Assembly (NCBI RefSeq): GCF_048388525.1
Contig: NZ_DBGCTQ010000111.1
Coordinates: 1-64,000 of the forward strand
Length of the DNA: 64,000 nt
Reading direction: 5' to 3'
Origin: BQOK01 sp048388525
Lineage (GTDB): Bacteria; Bacillota; Clostridia; Oscillospirales; Ruminococcaceae
Both the position numbers and the translations under genes were made by a program. Shown one piece after another: positions 59,245-64,000 of the stretch (positions within the stretch are counted from its first letter, which is position 1; each line of letters starts with the position of its first letter). The notes beneath the pieces were generated by a model. The model saw only the letters and a program-made list of their open reading frames with translations, had not been told where the DNA came from and did not search any database.

Positions 59245-60633
59245 TCAGAAATCCTCTTCCTTGTCGTACAGGGCGATGATGTAAGGGTGGTCCGGGTCGA
59301 AGTTACCGGTGAGCTTTTTGGGATGAGCCACCCGGCCCGGCTGGCGGTTGCCCTGCCCGGTTACCCCGGCGCCCGCGCAGCCCAGATCCTGCCGCGCATC
59401 GTTTACCGCCTGCATGAGCTCGGCCACGATCCCGGGCTTCTCGGCGTAAAGGTTTGTGGTTTCGCCCGGGTCTGCGGCAAGATCGTACAGCTCCCGGCGG
59501 GGGCCGTCCTCTTTAAACAGGTGCAGCTTGTACCGGCCCCGGCGCACGGCTTCCAGCGTTTCAAAACGGTAGTAGCGGAACTCGGCCCGGCCCTCGCCCC
59601 CACCGCGCAGCAGCACCTCTGTGAGGTCCGCCCCGTCGATGATGCGGTCTGTGGGCAGCGCGGCCCCCGCCAGATGAGCGAAGGTGGGCAAAAAGTCGAT
59701 GTGGGAGGAGAGCGCCCCGCACACCTTGCCCTTGGGCATGGCGGCGGGCCAGCTCATGATGCAGGGCACCCGCTGGCCGCCCTCCCAGGTGGAGCACTTG
59801 GCCCCCCGCAGCAGGCCGTTGCTGGCCCCGTGGTCGGCGCGGGAACCGTTGTCCGAGGTGAAAACGATGAGGGTATTATCGTGAAGGCCAAGCTGCTTGA
59901 GCTCGGCTTCCAGGGCGGCGAGGGCCCAGTCCACCGCGGCCACACAGGCGCCGAAATCGCCGTTGTGCGATTCCGCAACGAACCGCTCGGGGGCGTAAAG
60001 AGGCAGGTGCACCTGCAGGGGGGCCAAATTGAGATAAAAAGGCTTGCCCGCCCGTGCGCTTTCGCGGATAAAGCGCACGCACTGCTCCACATACCGCTCG
60101 ATCAGGCCCCGCTGGTCGGGCTGCTGCTGAATGACCTCCTCGCCCTCCAAAAGGGGCAGGGGAGGAAAATCCTTGTCGACCTGTTCCACCGGCGCCCAGG
60201 TGCGGCGCTGGCGGCCCATGTCGTTGCTGTAGGGCAGGCCGTAGTACCGGTCGTAGCCATAGCGGGTGGGCAAAAATTCCGGCTGGTCGCCGCAGTGCCA
60301 TTTGCCCACCAGCATGGTGGCGTAGCCGGCGCTTTTCAGGGCCTGGGGCAGGGTGTATTCCCGGTGGCTGATGCCGATGCCCTGCCCCGGCATGAGCACG
60401 GCCTTGCCCTCGAAGGAGGAGAAGCCGATGCGGTTGGGGTAGCAGCCGGTCATCAGCGCGCCCCGGCTGGGGCTGCACACCGGAGAGGGAGCGTAGAAAT
60501 CGGTGAAGAGAACGCCGTTTTGCGCCAGCGCGTCCACATGGGGGCTGTGGTTGACGGCCGAGCCGTAGCAGCCCAGGTCGCCGTAGCCCATGTCGTCGCA
60601 GTTGATGAGAAGAATATTCGGTTTCAGGGCCAT
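59245..60633 (-). CDS. Cys-type sulfatase (arylsulfatase A/GalNAc-6-sulfatase-like), predicted cytoplasmic
   Basis: Type I sulfatase of 462 residues. CSPSRGALMTG carries the Cys for formylglycine, the metal aspartates lie in INCDDMGYGD, and FTSDNGSRADHG is the second metal segment. There is no signal peptide. Protein regions VGKWHCGDQPEFLP and EGGQRVPC are almost the same as in the sulfatase at 8762-10123, so the two are paralogues. I use ATG 60633, eight bases after AAGGAAGG; a GTG at 60642 would overlap that box. It lies between an oxidoreductase gene and the ABC importer genes. Confidence 0.93.
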   Translation of the reverse strand: MALKPNILLINCDDMGYGDLGCYGSAVNHSPHVDALAQNGVLFTDFYAPSPVCSPSRGALMTGCYPNRIGFSSFEGKAVLMPGQGIGISHREYTLPQALKSAGYATMLVGKWHCGDQPEFLPTRYGYDRYYGLPYSNDMGRQRRTWAPVEQVDKDFPPLPLLEGEEVIQQQPDQRGLIERYVEQCVRFIRESARAGKPFYLNLAPLQVHLPLYAPERFVAESHNGDFGACVAAVDWALAALEAELKQLGLHDNTLIVFTSDNGSRADHGASNGLLRGAKCSTWEGGQRVPCIMSWPAAMPKGKVCGALSSHIDFLPTFAHLAGAALPTDRIIDGADLTEVLLRGGGEGRAEFRYYRFETLEAVRRGRYKLHLFKEDGPRRELYDLAADPGETTNLYAEKPGIVAELMQAVNDARQDLGCAGAGVTGQGNRQPGRVAHPKKLTGNFDPDHPYIIALYDKEEDF

Positions 60634-60654
60634 GCAGATCACCTTCCTTGCGGT

Positions 60655-61923
60655 TTACAGCCCGAACGGGCGGATAAATTCTTTAAAATCCACCACCGTG
60701 TGTTCCCGCCGCGCCTTTTCGGCGGCGAAGGCCATGAGGTGGCTTTCCAGCGACTGGGCCAGGGTGGTGGGCAGGGTGGCGCCGCCGCCGGCCACGCCCG
60801 CCGCAAAGCTGCCGGTGAGCCCCCGGTCGCCCCCGTGGTGCCCTTCGGCGGGCACGTCCAGGCGGATGCGCGTTTTTTTCATGGTGGCAAAATCCGTGAG
60901 GCAGATCAGGTTTTTCGCCAGATCCCCCTGAATCTCGCCCCGGGTGCCCATGATGTGCACGATGCGGGTGATGCGGCCGGAAAAAGCGGTGATGGTGAGC
61001 TGAGCGTCGACCCCGTTTTCAAAGTGCAGGCCCACGGCCTGGTGGTCGGGAACGTTGTTGCCGCAGGCATACACGCAGCGGCCGTAGCCGGTATGCAGCA
61101 GCGCGTGGTCCAGATCGTGGGTGGGGTCTTCCATCTCCACGATCTGGCGCAAAAAGCCGGCGGGCGCAAACCAACGGTACAGCCGCACCGCGTTGTAGGG
61201 GCAGCTCTGGGCGGCGGGGCAGCCCTGGGCGCAGTATTCCGGCGCGCCGGCGGGGCGGTTTTCGGGGGTGAACTCCACCAGCGAGCCGGTGGAGGTGACG
61301 CTTTGCACCGGGCTGCCGGCCAGCCAGCGCAGGATGTCCAGGTCGTGACAGCTTTTGGCGAGCACAAGGGGGCTGGAAGCGGTCTCGTCGCGCCAGTTGC
61401 CCCGCACATAGCTGTGGGCAAAGTGGTAAAAGCCGATGTCCTCCTCGTATTGCAGGTTCACGAGCTTGCCCACCGCGCCCTCGTCCAGCAGCTTTTTGAT
61501 CTGCAAAAAGAAGGGGGTGTAGCGCAGCACATGGCACACCGCAAAGATCTGCCCCTCGGCGGTGGTCTGCGCGCAGTCCTTCCAGATGCGCACGCACTCC
61601 TCGGGGGTGTTGGAGATGGGCTTTTCCAGCAGTACATGATAGCCCGCCTGCTTTGCCAGAAGGGCGGGGCGGTAATGCATGCCGTCCTGGGTGCAGATGA
61701 GCGCCGCGTCGGCCAGGCGGGGCGCGGCGAACAATTCCTCGTAGCCGGCAAAGCTCCGCTCGGGCGGGATGCCGTGCAGCTCGCTGAATTCGCGGCGGCG
61801 CACCTCGTCCGGCTCGGCCACGGCGGTGATGCGCAGCTCGCCGGGGTGTTCCAGCGCATAGGTTCCGTACACATGGCGGCCCCGGTCCCCCGCGCCCACC
61901 ACCACTGCTGTGACAGGGTTCAT
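60655..61923 (-). CDS. Gfo/Idh/MocA-family oxidoreductase with cysteine cluster
   Basis: NAD(P)-dependent enzyme of 422 residues acting on a sugar or its derivative. N-terminal Rossmann fold (AVVVGAGDRGRHVYG) and the family EKP motif (LLEKPISNTPEEC), then a substrate domain with SCHDLDILRWLAG. Unusual for the family is a Cys-rich segment CAQGCPAAQSCPYNA (about residues 230-245) and a later CVYACG, which could bind a metal. It heads the operon 21 bases before the sulfatase. RBS AAAAAAGGAG before ATG 61923. Some family members act as glycosidases through a transient oxidation (GH109), so cleavage rather than net oxidation is conceivable. Confidence 0.88.
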   Translation of the reverse strand: MNPVTAVVVGAGDRGRHVYGTYALEHPGELRITAVAEPDEVRRREFSELHGIPPERSFAGYEELFAAPRLADAALICTQDGMHYRPALLAKQAGYHVLLEKPISNTPEECVRIWKDCAQTTAEGQIFAVCHVLRYTPFFLQIKKLLDEGAVGKLVNLQYEEDIGFYHFAHSYVRGNWRDETASSPLVLAKSCHDLDILRWLAGSPVQSVTSTGSLVEFTPENRPAGAPEYCAQGCPAAQSCPYNAVRLYRWFAPAGFLRQIVEMEDPTHDLDHALLHTGYGRCVYACGNNVPDHQAVGLHFENGVDAQLTITAFSGRITRIVHIMGTRGEIQGDLAKNLICLTDFATMKKTRIRLDVPAEGHHGGDRGLTGSFAAGVAGGGATLPTTLAQSLESHLMAFAAEKARREHTVVDFKEFIRPFGL

Positions 61924-61959
61924 TCCGCTTCACGCTCCTTTTTTGTTCGGTGTGCTTTC

Positions 61960-62087
61960 ATTATAAGAGCAGCGGACTGGGGCCCGCATTCATTTTGTTG
62001 CCCATTGTCTGCAGTTTTTTGCTCTGCTGGCAGGTATTTTTTGGATCAAAAGCAATTTGTGCCGCCGGAGGCTGGTTGTGCTATAAT
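61960..62087. promoter_or_regulatory. Divergent promoter region of the sulfatase operon and the AraC gene
   Basis: For the minus operon, TATAAT lies at 61965-61960 with no recognisable -35 box at 17 or 18 bases, as expected for an activator-dependent promoter. For the plus side TATAAT is at 62082-62087 and TTGTGC at 62057-62062 (19 bases). The AT-rich stretch 62080-62120 follows. The region is 322 bases long; no perfect operator palindrome was found. Confidence 0.6.
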
Positions 62088-62245
62088 AATAATTAAATTT
62101 TTTAAGTTGATAAAAAACTGGCTGTAAATACCACAACAAGGAACAAAATGGAAGGACCGCCGGCGCTTTGCAGCAAAAAACGGACCGCAGGGCGGCCCGT
62201 TTTGACAGACAGATATTTGCTTTTTTATTTTGAGAGGAGGCGGCT

Positions 62246-63106
62246 ATGAACAACCGAATCGTGCGGGAGAACATCCCCGTGCCGCGGCCGGACTTCCCGG
62301 TGATCGTGCGCAAGACCCTGATCAGCGGGCCGCAGATGGTGTTTGGGGGGCACTTTCACCAGCAGTTCGAGCTGCTGTACATCCGGAGGGGCAGGCTGCA
62401 GCTGTGCTGTGACAAGAGCGATTTTACCCTTGGCCCGGGCCAGCTTGCCATTTTGAACCCCTTCGACATCCACACGGCGTACAGCGCGGAGGGGCTGTTG
62501 TATTATTATTGCATCATTCTGGACCCCGCCTTTTTGGGCGGCGGGGCGGATGTGTGCACCGCGCGCTACATCCAGCCGTTTTTGCAGGGCGAGGTGCGTT
62601 TTGCCAACGCGGCGCCCGCCACGGCCCGCTGCGGCCAGCTGCTGGAACACCTGGTAAAAGAGTGCGCGCGGCAGGCCCCGGGCTTTGAACTGGCGGCAAA
62701 GGCGGACCTTCTGCATATTTTTCTGGAGCTGTACCGGCGGGCGCCCGCCGCCCCGTTAAGCGCTGCTGAGCGGCAGATGCGCCAGCGGGAGGGAGAGCGG
62801 TTCCGGGCGCTGTTCTTGTATCTGGAAGAGAACTACGCCCAGAACATCACCCTGGAGGACATGGCCCGCACTGCGGGCTACAGCGTGTTTTATTTCAGCC
62901 GCCTGTTCCACCGGCTTACCGGCCGCAAGCCCACCGAATACCTGCGCCAGCTGCGGCTGCAGAAGGCGCTGGAGCTGCTGGACGAGGGCCTGAGCGTGAG
63001 TGAGACCGCCATGCGCTGCGGCTTTAACTCGCCCAACTATTTTTGCAGGAATTTCCGGCAGGAGTACGGCCGCGCGCCCAGCGCGTACCGTTCGCCTGCC
63101 CGCTGA
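62246..63106 (+). CDS. AraC-family transcriptional regulator
   Basis: Sugar-responsive activator of 286 residues. The N-terminal cupin-like domain includes FHQQFELLYIRRGRLQLCC and PGQLAILNPFDIHTA; two helix-turn-helix motifs follow (about 200-285), with ITLEDMARTAGYSVFYFSRLF and SETAMRCGFNSPNYF. RBS GAGAGGAGG precedes ATG 62246. It is divergent from the oxidoreductase/sulfatase/ABC operon, which has a strong -10 and a poor -35, so this protein is its likely activator, responding to an imported or liberated sugar. Confidence 0.94.
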   Translation: MNNRIVRENIPVPRPDFPVIVRKTLISGPQMVFGGHFHQQFELLYIRRGRLQLCCDKSDFTLGPGQLAILNPFDIHTAYSAEGLLYYYCIILDPAFLGGGADVCTARYIQPFLQGEVRFANAAPATARCGQLLEHLVKECARQAPGFELAAKADLLHIFLELYRRAPAAPLSAAERQMRQREGERFRALFLYLEENYAQNITLEDMARTAGYSVFYFSRLFHRLTGRKPTEYLRQLRLQKALELLDEGLSVSETAMRCGFNSPNYFCRNFRQEYGRAPSAYRSPAR

Positions 63107-63107
63107 A

Positions 63108-63150
63108 AATCGCCGGGGCCCGCTGCAAAAGGCGGGCCCCGGCGATTTTT
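63108..63150 (+). terminator. Intrinsic terminator after the AraC gene
   Basis: AATCGCCGGGGCCCGC (63108-63123)/GCGGGCCCCGGCGATT (63132-63147) with T run following on the plus strand. Confidence 0.92.
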
Positions 63151-63207
63151 TATGCAAACGAAAGGAAACCGGCGGCAAACCCGGCCGGCGCGCTGGGGAG
63201 CGGGGCG

Positions 63208-64000
63208 TTACAGAAGGCCTTCCTGCTGCGCGGCGCGCAGGGCCGCGTTCACCCGGGCGCGCATGGCCAGAAGCCATTCCCCGCCCCGGGGGTAACGGCG
63301 GAAGGTGATGGAATAATTCAGCCCTTCGTGGATGAGCTGCCGGGTGAAGCTGCGCCCGCGGGCCGCTTCCAGAAGCTGCAGCGCCCGCAGATCGAACAGC
63401 GCCTCGCAGGTGGACATGAGCCGGATGGATTCCTCGGGCAGCCCGCCTGGGCCGGGATACACAAGATAGGGGTCCCCGGCGGGGAAGGCGTCGCCGCAGT
63501 CGGTGCAGAAATAGGGGTCGAGCACCGACTGGGAGTGCTGTGCGTTGTAAAAATTGTAGCCCCAGTGCAAAAAGCCCTGGATTTGGTACAAATAAAGCTG
63601 CACGCCCAGAATGCGGCTGCGGGCCGAGGGCATGGCGATAAACCGGTTTGCCACGTCCTTGCCCTGCCCCATGCAGTAATAGGTCCACAGGTCCTGCACC
63701 CCGTGCTCCAAAAAGGTTTCAATGTGATCGTTCGACACCACCGGGCGCTCCACGCAGCCGGTGCGGTAGAATTCGTAATCGCTCAGCGCGTCCAGCGTTT
63801 TGAAGCCGGCGAGGTAGGGCCGCACAAACTCCGCCGCCGCCCGGTAGGAGGCCAGGTGCCCGAGCTCCGGCTCGTCTGAAATGTGGAAGTAGACCCGGTC
63901 GGCGAGGCCCCGCCCGGAGAAAAAGCGGGTCAGGCAGGGCAGAAAGGCCGCCAGGAAGGCCCGGTATTCCGGCCCCATGGCCGGGGTGTGCCAGCCGAAT
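63208..64000 (-). CDS. GH123/DUF4091-like glycoside hydrolase, 3' part (5' end beyond the window)
   Basis: Probable glycosidase of the DUF4091/GH123 group, whose characterised members are beta-N-acetylgalactosaminidases using substrate-assisted catalysis with an Asp-Glu pair. Seen here: FGWHTPAMGPEYRAFL, then VYFHISDEPELGH with the adjacent Asp-Glu, VSNDHIETFLEHG and a GQGKDVANRFIAMPSARSR segment, then LYLYQIQGFLHWGYNF. The frame is open to the window end, so only the C-terminal portion (about 264 codons) is present. It converges on the AraC gene and would be transcribed toward it. A GalNAc glycan target fits the GalNAc-sulfatase-like gene nearby. Confidence 0.84.
   Translation of the reverse strand, partial: FGWHTPAMGPEYRAFLAAFLPCLTRFFSGRGLADRVYFHISDEPELGHLASYRAAAEFVRPYLAGFKTLDALSDYEFYRTGCVERPVVSNDHIETFLEHGVQDLWTYYCMGQGKDVANRFIAMPSARSRILGVQLYLYQIQGFLHWGYNFYNAQHSQSVLDPYFCTDCGDAFPAGDPYLVYPGPGGLPEESIRLMSTCEALFDLRALQLLEAARGRSFTRQLIHEGLNYSITFRRYPRGGEWLLAMRARVNAALRAAQQEGLL

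Noticed and set aside
58834..62127. Plus-strand frame of about 1,097 codons opposite the binding protein, sulfatase and oxidoreductase genes.
   Set aside because: It lies entirely antisense to three genes with intact motifs, has low-complexity Gly/Ala/His/Arg composition and no RBS or domain.
1..64000. CRISPR array, tRNA or rRNA genes, prophage, transposase.
   Set aside because: None seen: no regularly spaced repeats, no cloverleaf-like gene, no rRNA, integrase or transposase motif on either strand.

Overview
The window looks like a chromosomal segment from a spore-forming, GC-rich member of the Clostridia, most plausibly the Oscillospiraceae/Ruminococcaceae gut group. The grounds are a sporulation gene (spoIIP), a T-box leader on asnS, AGGAGG-type ribosome binding sites with frequent GTG/TTG starts, intrinsic terminators, lipoprotein-anchored ABC sugar binding proteins and many carbohydrate genes. 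The genus is an inference. High GC creates long antisense open frames, which are left out.

Layout. 1-2.8 kb: the end of spoIIP, then asnS behind an Asn T-box. 2.9-14.5 kb: a LacI-controlled locus of two divergent transcripts. The minus transcript encodes sulfatase, two ABC sugar permeases, a GH32 fructosidase, a second sulfatase and a fructokinase; the plus side encodes the LacI repressor, a sugar-binding lipoprotein and a DUF2961/GH172 enzyme. Three copies of one operator (TGTCAAC-N2-GTTG type or close variants) tie it together. I read it as import of a sulfated fructose-containing oligosaccharide followed by desulfation, hydrolysis and phosphorylation in the cytoplasm. 14.5-19.3 kb: a GPH-family symporter, an S33-type hydrolase, and hflK-hflC.

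19.4-31.3 kb: an AT-richer capsule/exopolysaccharide cluster of the Wzx/Wzy type (initiating phosphotransferase, Wzy-like polymerase, six or seven glycosyltransferases including a GT10 fucosyltransferase, a hexapeptide acyltransferase, flippase), followed by a decayed DUF4143 ATPase gene. 32-38.8 kb: a YesL-like membrane protein and a LacI-malE-malF-malG-malQ operon for maltodextrins. 38.9-45.2 kb: a small gene interrupted by an amber codon, a plsC-type acyltransferase with two small unknowns, a MerR/TipA-like regulator with an ABC exporter, and an AT-rich island holding a GNAT acetyltransferase, followed by about 700 bases without a convincing gene.

45.2-54.5 kb: one compact operon, pheA-aroB-aroC-aroEK-aroQ-aroF-aroA-tyrA plus a WYL regulator, encoding every step from PEP and erythrose 4-phosphate to chorismate and then to phenylpyruvate and 4-hydroxyphenylpyruvate. 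54.5-64 kb: a small Cys-rich DUF3795 protein, then a minus-strand operon (Gfo/Idh/MocA oxidoreductase, sulfatase, NMT1/SsuA-like binding protein, two permeases, two ATPases) opposite an AraC regulator, and a GH123/DUF4091-like glycosidase running off the end.

The most unusual content is the pair of sulfatase loci. Each joins signal-less Cys-type sulfatases to a dedicated ABC importer and, in or beside the operon, to glycan enzymes of rare families. No sulfatase-maturing radical SAM enzyme lies in the window.
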